This document shows positions 25,301-35,809 of a stretch of DNA of 64,000 bases, piece by piece. A program made the translations under genes and the position numbers. Each line of letters starts with the position of its first letter. The first letter of the stretch is position 1. Below the pieces are notes generated by a model. That model had not been told where the DNA came from and ran no database searches. It saw only the letters and a list, made by a program, of their open reading frames with translations. This DNA comes from Alisma plantago-aquatica (Eukaryota; Streptophyta; Magnoliopsida; Alismatales; Alismataceae): contig OY856409.1 in NCBI GenBank assembly GCA_963693085.1, positions 1,536,487,072 to 1,536,551,071 of the forward strand, written 5' to 3'.

Positions 25301-28070
25301 AAAGGATAGGGTTAAGGAACCATGTGAATGATAAATGTGGTAATTTTAATGAATAAGGATTTAAGAGGTAAGATGATGCCTAGATCCTTGTACAAACATC
25401 TCTATGAATGAGTAATAACTTTTACACCTTACAATGACAATGGATATGAAACTTTTAGAAATGATGTATACTAAATAATGATGTGGATAACATCATGAAT
25501 ATAGAAATACCTGGAATAGTTGATGATGGTTTATCCTATATCAACAATGTTTATCAAATAGATAAGTCCATATCATTAAAGACAATTGGACAATTCTAAT
25601 ATATGATCCATGCACCATATGATGAAAGTAACAAGTTAGTGGATAAAGTATTAAGAGATAAATACCTTAATATAGAGTTAGTTAATTAACTCAAGTAAGA
25701 TGGAAACGAGAAGAAAGTGATACATCAAGATATGATAGGTATCACATTCAACAATTCAGGGTAACATACCTTGATGAACCTCTAAACCATTATACTTAGA
25801 CAAGAGACACATGGAGTGTATGATAAGTAAATGTTTGTAATAAAGATATAATGGACTCAATGTACTCGATAAGTGTTGATCAACATATCCTGAGAATGGG
25901 GTAAGCCAAATCAATGAGTATGATGTAATCATACCATAACATGGATGAGAAGTGAACTATTACTTAGAATTGATGATCATTAATGATATATGATGAGTAT
26001 AGCAATCAAAATCTAACACTTATAATATCTTTGAATGCTCCCAAGAGTTGTGGAGTAATATATTAGGGTTGCACTGATGATGTGAGCAGGAAACCCTAAT
26101 TAATGAAAGGTGGGGTACACTAACCCTAAGCTTGGGTTATGCTTTTAAGCATGGAACCCTATGATTGAATCATGTAATAAAGAATCACTATACCTTCTTA
26201 AAGGTAAAGGGGTTGAATAACCCTAATTGAATTGAATAAGAGAAAACCTAACCCTATTAAGGGCATAGTGGTACAACCCTTGAATTAAAAGGTTATCTTT
26301 GTTTTGCAATATGCTAATATAGAGATAAGTTGCCTATTATCAAGTGTATTAATTATGCAGGCTTTTATGAAATGGTGAACATAGTCAAGTAAGGGCTATG
26401 ATGTCATATTTAAGCTTTAAAAGTAATGATATGCTATATTGCCTAGTGAAAGATAGCATATAAGATTTAAAGGTTGTGATAGCCATGAGAAAAATCTGCA
26501 TTGTTACAATCAAGGTCATGTTGTTAAATGACTTGATAATAATATGTCACTTGGTAACAAGTGTTTTGATAATCTAAGGGTATGAACACCCATATTCATG
26601 AATCACAATGATGAGGTGGTTAGGGATTGATATTCCAATGTTAGCTATATGTGATATGAACTTGATACAATTAGTACTCTTTCTTTATAGCAATTGTCTT
26701 ATTGGTTTATGTTTGAGAACATACTTGATGCTAAAAGAATGCCATAATGTACTTAAATAATCAAGTATAATGATATCATGTAGGGCCCTGACCATTGTCA
26801 GAAATAAAATGATGATGAAATAGGTTTTCCTAAGGGAACTCCTGGAGCACATACTTTTGAGTATGTGGGGGATTATGGACGCGAATATCCTTATGTCCTA
26901 ATGTTGGACTTGATGTAAGATGTACCTTTAATCCATCAATCCTTCATTATATGTTTATTCCAGGATGATGTATCACTAATCTCCCGATGATATTGTTAAT
27001 GCCACATCGATGAGTGATAAACAAGAAATCCCTCGATGGCAAAGAGAGTACAACACACCACTGTAACTCTAATAGCGAAGTTGCCAGAATATCCTGGAAA
27101 GCTATTATAGTAGAGACACAAGTTGTCCTACATGTTGATTCTCACACTGACTGAGGAAGATGAGGTCATAGGAATCCGGTCCTTATGATGACCTATGTAT
27201 GGTACCGATTGTGATTTTGTAATGGTCGGTTGGAGTATGAGCAGTATACCTCATCTCCTCAGGGCATAAATATGTTTGGAAGATGTAATCAGCCGAACAA
27301 CATAATTTCTTAGGTTGAACTATAAGAAACAATGATTGATGTTACATTGTTTATAATGCTCTAGTTTAATAATTAGTATACATGTTCTTCATATTCCTTA
27401 TTGAAATGTGTTTGTCATTCAATTAAGTTATAATTGAAATGATTGCTTAAAAGAATGTTGCTTCACTTAGTTTATACAATGATAAACCTAATGTTAAATG
27501 TTTTTAGTTCTACTGCTTAATGTTAATCCAGTATTGCAATAACAATGCTTCTGGCAGAGAGTTATAACTCTCGCTGAACAATTACTCAATTGTCTCACCC
27601 CCGTGGGATTCGACTTTTTAGGTAGACGCCGAGGACAAAGGAAACCATCAGTAGATGAGCAACAACAACAGCAACAACAACATCAGGGACAACAGTGATC
27701 CTCAGGTGGATACACTGGCTATCATGTCTTGTAGATAGAATGTACTATGTGTCGTCTCTGTACTCTCAGGTCCTAGGAGTCAGTAGATGTTTAATATAAA
27801 TTTGAGATTTTGGCTTAATGCCTTGAGATTTTGTATCTTGCCTTGTACAGTTAACAGGGCATTTGATAGTTGTAACCCCGAGATATGACATTACAGAGAT
27901 GTACTAATGGATCAGTCTGTAAATAACTTATCATGTTTATTTATGAAAGAGTTTTACCATTTGAAGATCTCTTTACAAAAAGTTTTAATTTTTAGGGATT
28001 TTCCATAATTCCGCTGCTAGTTAATCGCTCCCGCATTCGTTGATCTCATTTTTCTGAGAAAGACGTTACA
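22302..28070 (+). mobile_element. 3' LTR of the giant-LTR element (5,769 bp)
   Basis: Copy of 14174-20018, with TG/CA ends and ATAGG directly after it. It is 76 bp shorter overall. Two of the length differences fall in the hairpin array, where a unit lies between short direct repeats in the 5' copy and is absent here. Many substitutions between the copies are CG versus TG or CA. Confidence 0.95.
23481..24505. repeat. Hairpin-forming repeat array in the 3' LTR
   Basis: Counterpart of 15377-16460, with the perfect 20-base copy at 23948-23967. It lacks the unit seen at about 15428-15446 and one near 15720-15745 of the 5' LTR. Confidence 0.88.
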
Positions 28071-28075
28071 ATAGG

Positions 28076-28740
28076 TGTGGAGACTGGCTTGCATTGTATC
28101 ATTCATGTCTCAGCAAGAAGGTTCAGAACATACTTTCTTTGAGAGAGATTTATGCCCTTCTTGGACCTCAGAACTTCTATTCCAAGAAAATATTGAAGAG
28201 TGCCCAAATCTTTTGTCTAAAATTGTGTTTGTAATTACTCCTTGAGATGAGAAATGCCAGAAGAATTGTCACCTGTAATGACAATGTCATCTACATAGGC
28301 TGCTAAAATAATAGTGCCACTTGGCAATTTATACACAAATAAGGAATGATCAATAGAGGACCGTTTGACCCCAAACTGTAGAAGAGAAGCACTGAATTTG
28401 TCAAACCATTCTCGTGGAGATTGTTTCAACCCATATAAGGATTTCTTCAAATTTCACACCTTTTGACACTCCCCAACTGAGCAACATACCTAGGAGGTTG
28501 CTACATATAATCTTCTTCAAGAAGATCACCATGAAAAAAAGCATTCTCCAGAGAATAATTTTCTTGCCTTTCTGCAAAGAGACGATCAAATATTGTATAT
28601 AGACGGAGAGCATTCTTCTCATGGTAAAAGTGTTTCTTGACAGCCTCCCATACTTATCACAGTCACCGTTATCAATCAAATGATGCAAAACTGACACATC
28701 AACCCAGAAAACCTTTAAGCACTCATCCACGTATGGGGAT
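28076..28740 (-). pseudogene. Copia reverse transcriptase with integrase-end remnant, broken
   Basis: The minus-strand frame 28450-28235 encodes the reverse transcriptase core: KKSLYGLKQSPREWF, then ILAAYVDDIVITGD, where VDD carries two catalytic Asp residues. Upstream, at about 28620-28460, AFLHGDLLEEDYM-like sequence is split over two frames, and about 28735-28640 recalls the integrase C-terminal KVFG...HLIDNGDRDKYG motif. The joint between integrase and reverse transcriptase is too close, so a large internal deletion preceded the later insertion. It continues in the segment ending at 14173 and is interrupted by the giant-LTR element between 28075 and 14174. Confidence 0.87.
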
Positions 28741-28988
28741 TACATGGAGAGGGGAGAGAGAGAGAAGGAAGACCTTCCTCATCTTCTACTAGAATCTAGA
28801 TAGAACGAGCAATCTTCCCCTTCTCCTTCAAGCATCCACTATGATGTGAGTGGGAGAAAGAGGATCAACCGGTGGCCGCAGGGACCAAGAGCAGCGGCAG
28901 TGGACGTTGAAATCGATGAAGGTGATGTGGGAGAGAAAGAAGGAGAAGGAAGGAGGGGGTGACGGCTAGGGTTTCTAGACCAGGGTTT
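28741..28988 (-). other. Copia leader region
   Basis: Between the primer-binding site and the pol remnant. Minus strand shows CT-rich untranslated-type sequence (CCCTCCTTCCTTCTCC...) followed by a GA-rich stretch. The 95-codon minus-strand frame 29126-28839 runs across the LTR and leader and is not a gene. Confidence 0.6.
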
Positions 28989-29000
28989 GCTATGATACCA
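28989..29000 (-). other. Copia primer-binding site
   Basis: Minus-strand TGGTATCATAGC directly abuts the 5' LTR end. It matches the initiator tRNA-Met site TGGTATCAGAGC with one difference. Confidence 0.88.
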
Positions 29001-29116
29001 TGTTAAAGGTAGTAGGCCAAAAAGATGCCCTGCTATGTTGGGTTCCCCAATAGAGAAGGAATATTTACATACTAAACCCAACAAATAAAGACAAAAATAA
29101 GAAGTTATTTCTAACA
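29001..29116 (-). mobile_element. Copia 5' LTR (116 bp)
   Basis: Plus-strand TGTTAAAGG...TTTCTAACA; the termini form TGTTA/TAACA. It is followed by CCCTT, the duplicated target. An LTR of 116-139 bp is at the bottom of the size range for Copia and in the range of TRIM elements. Confidence 0.88.
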
Positions 29117-29121
29117 CCCTT

Positions 29122-32100
29122 TTCATGCACTGATCTATTCAAGCCTTGGGAGTGGAGCATAGTGAATATCTGTACATAATAGGATATAAAGGGACACAAC
29201 ATCCAATAAATTGGAAATTTTCTTTTTACTGTCTAGTAGGAATTATCCTTACAAGAGTATCTAATTAGCAAGATTATCATCAAGCTTATCATACACATCA
29301 GAAACAATTGTCATCATGGATCACATTCTCACTGAACAAATACTTTTATGAAATCAATGACAACTATCCACCTTGTGATCAACATAAATGGATTAATTTC
29401 ACAATGAAGATGAAAATGGATAGAATAAGAACATTCATATGTAGGCAGTAAATCCAAATAAATCTAAGTCTTCCTATAAACTTGGCATATTGTTATAAAA
29501 TTAATACTAGAAGCTCCATAACTAAAAGTTCCATCTAGAATCTGTTGTCCAAGTATTTGCACAGCTTCCTATGAACCTTAGTGCATTTCATAGATATAAA
29601 AGTAACATTTATAAGATAAGAAATAGACCTTAGTAGGTAAACGTGGTTGAGAAACAACTTAACCCCTTGGGGAAATATGTTGCAATAACCATTTAGTGAA
29701 TTTTGAACTATTTTCATGAAATGATTGGAATCATAAACTGATTACAAGTCTACATAATACATCCACCCTAATTATGAATTCTTTTAAAAGAACAATCACT
29801 ATTGTTGATCCATCTAAAGGAAGGTATCCTACACAAGTTAGTAAAGGTACCTATCTTCCATATGTAGAACCTTTGACAAGAAAAACCACTATCATCCATA
29901 AAATCCTACTTGGCATGGAATTAATAACTCTTCAAAATCTAAACAAGACAATCAAGAAGGCCAATGCATAATATGTAAGTCATTGAGACTAGACACTTGG
30001 TGTACAAACTTGAAATTTTATTCTCCTTGGAAAAAATTGTGGGTAGGAGAAGGCAAATAATAAGTAGTTGTTTAATACCTAAACAAGATGGGTCATCAAG
30101 TGAACTTCAAAAATAGTCAATAAGTATGACTTTGTCAAATCCAACTTGACATAGAATAAAAAAATTATTTTCTCATCCGAGGGTTGAATCCATGCTATTC
30201 TATAATTAAATTGCTAAAAGGTGTAGGTCCTCACATTATATGTACATATCCCTCCAAAGACAATTTATAAAAACAAAAAAGTAGTATGATCAAAGTCAAA
30301 GCAGGAGGTATATACGTTCAGTAGATTAGGTGTCATGGAGCATTCTACATTAATTATATATTGCCTCTCCTGGTTTATGGTCACCAAATTTATATGGTTC
30401 TCTCATAAATAAGCAAGTACAAAGTAGTATGTATTATCTATATGTATTGAGAAGGAAAAATTCCGAGAAAATCATCTTAAAAATCAAACACCAAATGTTT
30501 ACGTCTAGGTGGTTGGTGAATTGAGGAAAGGGTCAACTACTGTATGTTATAAATTATCTTTTGTCATATGGAGAGGAGCATACCTATTTTGGGGATTTGG
30601 GTATGTACGTCTTTGAATAAAGATGAAGAAAACCTCCAGACAGTAGAGTCTATGCTCTAGGCATACCAATCATTTTGTACATGTATAGAAAATAACATAA
30701 AAACATAACTACTTTTGACATATTACAAAAAGTTATACATACCGTGCTAAATAAAAAAGAGGCATTCTTATTGGCTTTTATCTTTTAGGAATAATAACAT
30801 AGAACACATACCTTGTGACTAAAACTCTTCTGTTAGGATGCCGCCAGGCCACGTTGGTCTATTTTAATCTTGTTTATTCATCCTCCATCAAGATTTGAGC
30901 AACCATCTAGATAGGTAGACAATATAGGCATGAATTTTGTATGTGAGCCTGCCATACACGTCAGGATAGTCGTTGTCGTCTGGCAAGGGGGTCTGTTCTG
31001 GTGTTGCCAAGCAACCACCCAAAGTCAAACAGGTGAACATAAAAGTCGTCCACCATGTGGAGAGAAGCCACCCTGTGGGGGAGAGGTCACAAAAGAAGGG
31101 TTGCAAGGTTGTCTTTCTCTGATGACAAGATTGTCAAGAGGCTAATTAACCTCCCAAGATCCCTAAGGGGGCCGCTCATTTGGGTTGGATGTTTAGTGCT
31201 AGGCAGCTAGAGGAATGTTTGGGCCGCTAGGAAGGCTCTTGTACACAGTGGCAGACCAATGTGTGGGCCACCTGAGTCCATGGCCACACCCACACATCCA
31301 TCAAAATTAACCTAGGATCGACCCCACCTAGGCCATGATCGATCAAGCTCTGACATGTTTGCATGTAGTGAAAGAGATATTGTTTGCATGATTGTTTGAG
31401 CATGAATGAGCATGACGCCCATAGGAAATACAAAACTAGTGTAATGGAATTATGAAATTGATTTAAGAAGTAACAAGCCAAAAGGAGATAGAAAATTTAA
31501 TAAGTAAGACGCAATGGCATAAATCTTTGTATTAAGGTGGTGGTTCAAAACAGAGAACGAATCAAAACACTTGTCACAGGTTGCGTGTTAGTACCCATTT
31601 GGAGGACTTGGTGAGAAAATTTAAGTAACAAATAAATGTCTTTTTCAACATTTTATGGTAGGCTGGAGTTTCATTCCAATCATTATAAAAAAAACATATA
31701 CCAGAAGAGAAGAATCTTTGTATTTGTTGTTCCTAGTTGTTGTTAGAGTTTGTGTCCTATGAAATTGTACCCATACATCTACCGAATTATCATCCCTAAA
31801 AATAATTAATGAGGTGTGTGTAACATTGATTAAAAGGGACATGCAACTAAGGGTAGCACATGTTAACCCGAAGATGGGGGGATTTGATAGTCATCTATAT
31901 GTATTTGTGCCTATTTTTTCACAAGACAATATTGAAAACAATTAAGATATTATAGAACTCGGGAAAATAAAGATGATGCTACCATACGTTCCGAATTTTA
32001 AATTTTTTGTTCTTTCTAGTATATTTTTAGACATTCAAACTGAAAAACATAAATAGATTGTAAATAAACACCACCACCACCTTCACTCTGATTGAATTCT

Positions 32101-35100
32101 ATTAGAAATTATTGGTTCAATCTATATTAAAAATACAACCTCACTTAAAAGTATTGTTATGAAAATGATTTTATAACTGAACTTATCTTTGAATCTTTCA
32201 CTATAATTTTTAACATTTGTCTTATACGAATTACTAGAAGCTTAGTAGTTTTCAATAATGATAGTATATAGTAGGTGTTGTCAAATATGTTGTGGTCTAA
32301 TTTTTTTTAATGTGTTATGACCAAGCCTTACCCATCTTAATATTCTAGGGCTTCCACTGCCCCTGCACCATAGCATGGAAGATTATAACAATTGTAAGAA
32401 TCAACTAATGAAAACCAGGTCTTACAAACAAAGATACCACCAACTAGTTCTTCCATAATTAAAAAAATGCAGGGATGAAATGTCAAAAGCACTGGGAAAT
32501 AGAACATATATGTTGGGAGTCAGAAGCACTCAAAATTTCCTGCCATTTGCACACTATATAATCTCAAACTCCTACTTCACCATCATATCACAAAGTGTCT
32601 GCAATGAAAAAAAAAGAATCAACAAACAAATGCCATGCAAGCCTAATAAAATAGTTAGAGAAGTAGAAAAATTGAAATAGTTTCAAATAATACTAAGCTT
32701 AAAAGCATTCTTGATAGAAGGATGAACTAATGGGAGAAGATTAGGCACGACATTGGCCAAAATCATAGTAATGACATTTTCTAGAAAATTGTCTTCTTAT
32801 TGAATTATATACACACATCCCAAAAAATACAAAAAGATGTTGAACCATAACAATTACAAAGTTGATTGTAGATAGATTGTAATCAAAGGAGGGAATTGTT
32901 ACTACAACTTACAGATATGTATTAAATGGAGCTCGAGCAAAGATGACACCAAACATGATGAAATGGATCAGTTTCTAGATGACTAGGGCAGACACCGTGA
33001 GAGAGAGTGTGTGTAGATGAAGGCCGCGCGGGCAAGAGAGAGGATAGTCGATGATCGCGACAGCGATAGGATAGACAATGACCATTCGAGGGAAGGTTAA
33101 GTAAAGGCGATGTGAGAGATGGGCCTATATGACCATGCGACAGAAGAGAATATAGAAGTCTTCAGTGATTTTGAGAGTGGGACATGGGCGGGGTGAAGAT
33201 ATCAACAGACGCCACATGAGGGAGTACCTATGAAGAATTTTTGACCAAAAAGGAAACAACACACTCATTCTTTTATTTTAAGTTTTAATCAGGGGCCTTT
33301 GTCCAGTAATGAAGATCTTGTCACATGATAAGTACTTTAAACACTACATTTTGTGTCATAACAGTCTAGTCCCCTCATGTTAGAACAAGTTTATCCTTTA
33401 GTACATGACACGAGTTGTATTAATTATTGAATTAACAATGTATACATAGACTTATTGTACAACATACAACAATAACAATAGTAACGGAGAACATCATAGT
33501 TTTCAAGTTGTCCAGGCAGCGGCTCGTCCAGGATGAACACTTAGCCTACCTAGGCAAGCATATGGGTGCATTCCTATATTTTTATTTTTAGCATTACTAC
33601 ATACACATATATCATATATCACATACATAATAGATTGATGTGTATATTTTATGATCTTCATCCTAAATAGTAACGTAAGAGTGAGCTAATAGCTTACAAA
33701 TACATAAAAAGTAATTAGAATGTCAAACAGATGTTAAAATACCATTATCTAAAAAAACAAATCTAGAAAAATATGTCGAAGCAGTCTCGTTGGAGATTCT
33801 AGGCAGTTCTAGGTGCTCACACAGAGACCCACTTTATATTTCATGTAGGCTACGACTAGGTGAAACCCCTTGGGTGCCTATCCACCCAAGTGATGCCTGA
33901 GCAGGCGTGCCTCGACTACTACGGAAGGCATGTAGTAGTCTTCTTGTTTCGATTTATATCTGTAAATAATGTATCTTGGTTATGCATGCATAACATGTAT
34001 GCCTAACGATTTCACAATTTGACAATGTTCTTCATTCTTAATATTGCATAACTATTCATTGAAAGGTTGTAATATTATCATTTTCTACTTTTAAATGAAA
34101 AGATGTGTACATTATATGTCATCCTATTAAGAGATAAGATACATAAAAATCATATTTAACTAGTAGAAACAAGAAGAGAACCAGAATAGACTGACACATA
34201 CTCCCTTCTTCCTACCTTTCAAAATTTAAAACTCAAGTAGATATTTACCTATTTTTTTTATCCTACTCTATGCATATAACAGCAGAATTTTTTGAAAGAC
34301 AAATGGTAAAATTTTGTACAAAAGCATCTTCTTTTTTAAGAAGTTTTTCAAGTAATGAGAAGAAGCATGACATCAGTTAATATATTGCTTCATATGTCTA
34401 CAAACTAGATTCTGTAGTAGTAGAACTGATGGAAAAATGACGTGAGTCATGGATATGAGAAAAGAAAGATAAGAATGATTAAAGACTTAATTATAAGAGG
34501 GAAGCCACCATTAAAAATTATATTATATATGAAACATAAGGGTCTTAGTTAAGGAAATATTTCCAACTTATAAGATAAGGAAAAGAAGGGTGAAGTTGGC
34601 TACGTTGAAGAATCATGATGGGACACATTTGGATATTTTTCAAAGAGAGAATATGGGCGAGATGGAGTATAATATAAATATTATTGGGTCTTTAGATTTG
34701 TTTCAATCTTCCATTGTGTGTATATGGGCGTAAATGCTTGTAGTACTAGGCTTTTTTGCCTTTCCAGCGTGATAACCACATTAGTCCAATGTTTACTATA
34801 AAATATTGTGCAAACATTTTATTATAGCTCCACAGTAATTGGGGCCAATATCCACAATTGACGCCTCACATTATGTTATTCCAAATCTATAATCAAAGAT
34901 ACTACATTTATAAAAGTCCAATTATGTATAGCTAAGAAAGCAAATGCAATTATGTCATGTCTCGGCTCGGAAATGATGCACATATGCAGATTAGTAATTG
35001 TATACCTTGCACTTCTTTAAGATGAGTATTCAAGAGGAAATGAAATCCAATCAAGGCAACATTCGGGACCATTTGATATCTGAATACACATACAAAGATG

Positions 35101-35640
35101 AAAAAATGAAGCGTTTTTATGGCTTGGATGAACATGATTCAGGAAATAGAGATCATTCTTTTATCAAACACATGTCAAGATCTACAGCAAAGAACGTTAA
35201 AGAAATGATTTAACATATTGAATAAGTCATTGCATACGCACCGCTTTAAAACCTTCCACTGCTATGATTCCTTCAACATCCTGCAGAACCAGCCCCGCAC
35301 CGTTCACTTGCAAAATTGTTGGATGCTCATTAGTACTCATCTGGGTTGTTTGACGCGAGCACTAAGTGGCATTAAGAAGATAGAATTTGTACCAGGATAC
35401 TCATATGTGGTAGGCACAAGGCGCCGTCTTGTTTGCCAAGCAGAAAATCTAGTTTCATGTTAATCCTAGATCCCCATGCTATTATGTTTTAGCCATATGA
35501 CTGGTAGAATGAGATAATCCAACGATAGGTAGAAGAAAAAGTGACGAAAAGTATGCTAAGAAATTTGGGAAGACAGTGGGAGACTTGTCTGGGTGGCGTC
35601 GAGGAGGGGATGATGAGCGGCCGCGGTGGGAGTGGGAGGG
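29122..35640. other. CACTA-1 right arm, no recognisable gene
   Basis: About 6.5 kb of mostly AT-rich DNA. Short frames, such as 35022-35213 (63 codons, charged) and 35218-35463 (82 codons), have no recognised domain. About 31000-31330 and 33000-33240 are locally richer in G/C. No transposase motif was seen. A possible small inverted-repeat element lies at about 33498-33925. Confidence 0.5.
33498..33925. repeat. Possible MITE-like element with imperfect inverted termini
   Basis: The segment opens CATAGTTTTCAAGTTGTCCA and closes near CGAGTACTACG-like sequence (CTCGACTACTACGG), with GCAGGC/CCAGGC blocks near both ends and repeated CTAGG/CCTAGG words inside. Such GCCTAGGCG-rich dispersed repeats occur in many plant genomes. 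The inverted-repeat match is weak and no target duplication was established. Confidence 0.28.
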
Positions 35641-35806
35641 CGGAGAAAATAGAGAGAGATGATAAGGTATGGGAGTAAATTACAGGGCCTCCGTTAGTGG
35701 GCCGAGTGGTGCTAAATGTTGGCGCCCTTTGGATCACCAACTTCAGCGGCACCCTTTTTGTAAGCGCCGTAAAACCATGCCGGTTTAAATCATATTTTTT
35801 GTAGTG
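35641..35806. repeat. CACTA-1 right subterminal region and terminus
   Basis: GC-rich units GGCGCCC, AGCGGCACC, AAGCGCCG and ATGCCGG precede the terminal TATTTTTTGTAGTG. They mirror the GTGCCGG units of the left end. TCT (35807-35809) follows as the duplicated target. Confidence 0.7.
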
Positions 35807-35809
35807 TCT

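Larger units (their letters stand above)
14174..28070 (+). mobile_element. Giant-LTR Ty3/Gypsy-like retrotransposon (LARD), nested in the Copia
   Basis: A complete element of 13,897 bp with TGTAAC...GTTACA termini and the exact 5-bp duplication ATAGG (14169-14173 and 28071-28075). LTRs are 5,845 and 5,769 bp, about 97% identical by eye. Internal DNA is only 2,283 bp. It has an initiator tRNA-Met primer-binding site (20024-20037), a Gag remnant with two zinc knuckles (20144-20887) and, before the 3' LTR, TTTCGGGGACGAAA, which often occurs near the end of Tekay/Del-type Gypsy elements. No protease, reverse transcriptase, RNase H or integrase remains, so mobility would have needed proteins in trans. 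The Tekay relationship is inferred. Confidence 0.95.
13300..29116 (-). mobile_element. Copia (Ty1) retrotransposon with short LTRs, deletion derivative, nested in CACTA-1
   Basis: LTR-bounded and flanked by the 5-bp duplication CCCTT (13295-13299 and 29117-29121). In minus-strand order it has a 5' LTR (29116-29001), a tRNA-Met-type primer-binding site, a ~250-bp leader, remnants of integrase/reverse transcriptase, the giant-LTR element as a 13.9-kb insert, reverse transcriptase/RNase H, a polypurine tract and a 3' LTR (13438-13300). Without the insert it is only about 1.9 kb, so gag, protease and most of integrase are gone. Frameshifts and stops break what remains. Confidence 0.92.
9245..35806. 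mobile_element. CACTA-1 DNA transposon (CACTA/En-Spm), nested host of Copia and giant-LTR element
   Basis: The left end is CACTACGAGAAATAT and the inverted right end is CACTACAAAAAATATG, a 15-bp terminal inverted repeat with two transition differences. The 3-bp duplication TCT flanks it (9242-9244 and 35807-35809). Excision is confirmed in silico by the uninterrupted copy at 63055-63075, which reads straight through this point with one TCT. Total span 26,562 bp; without the nested Copia it is about 10.7 kb. No TnpD/TnpA transposase (Transposase_21 type) was recognised, so it is probably non-autonomous. It may carry captured gene exons (11670-12645). Strand cannot be assigned without a transposase. 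Confidence 0.93.

Noticed and set aside
28401..28730. Separate 109-codon gene on the minus strand
   Set aside because: It is a frame-shifted stretch of the Copia integrase/reverse transcriptase joint.
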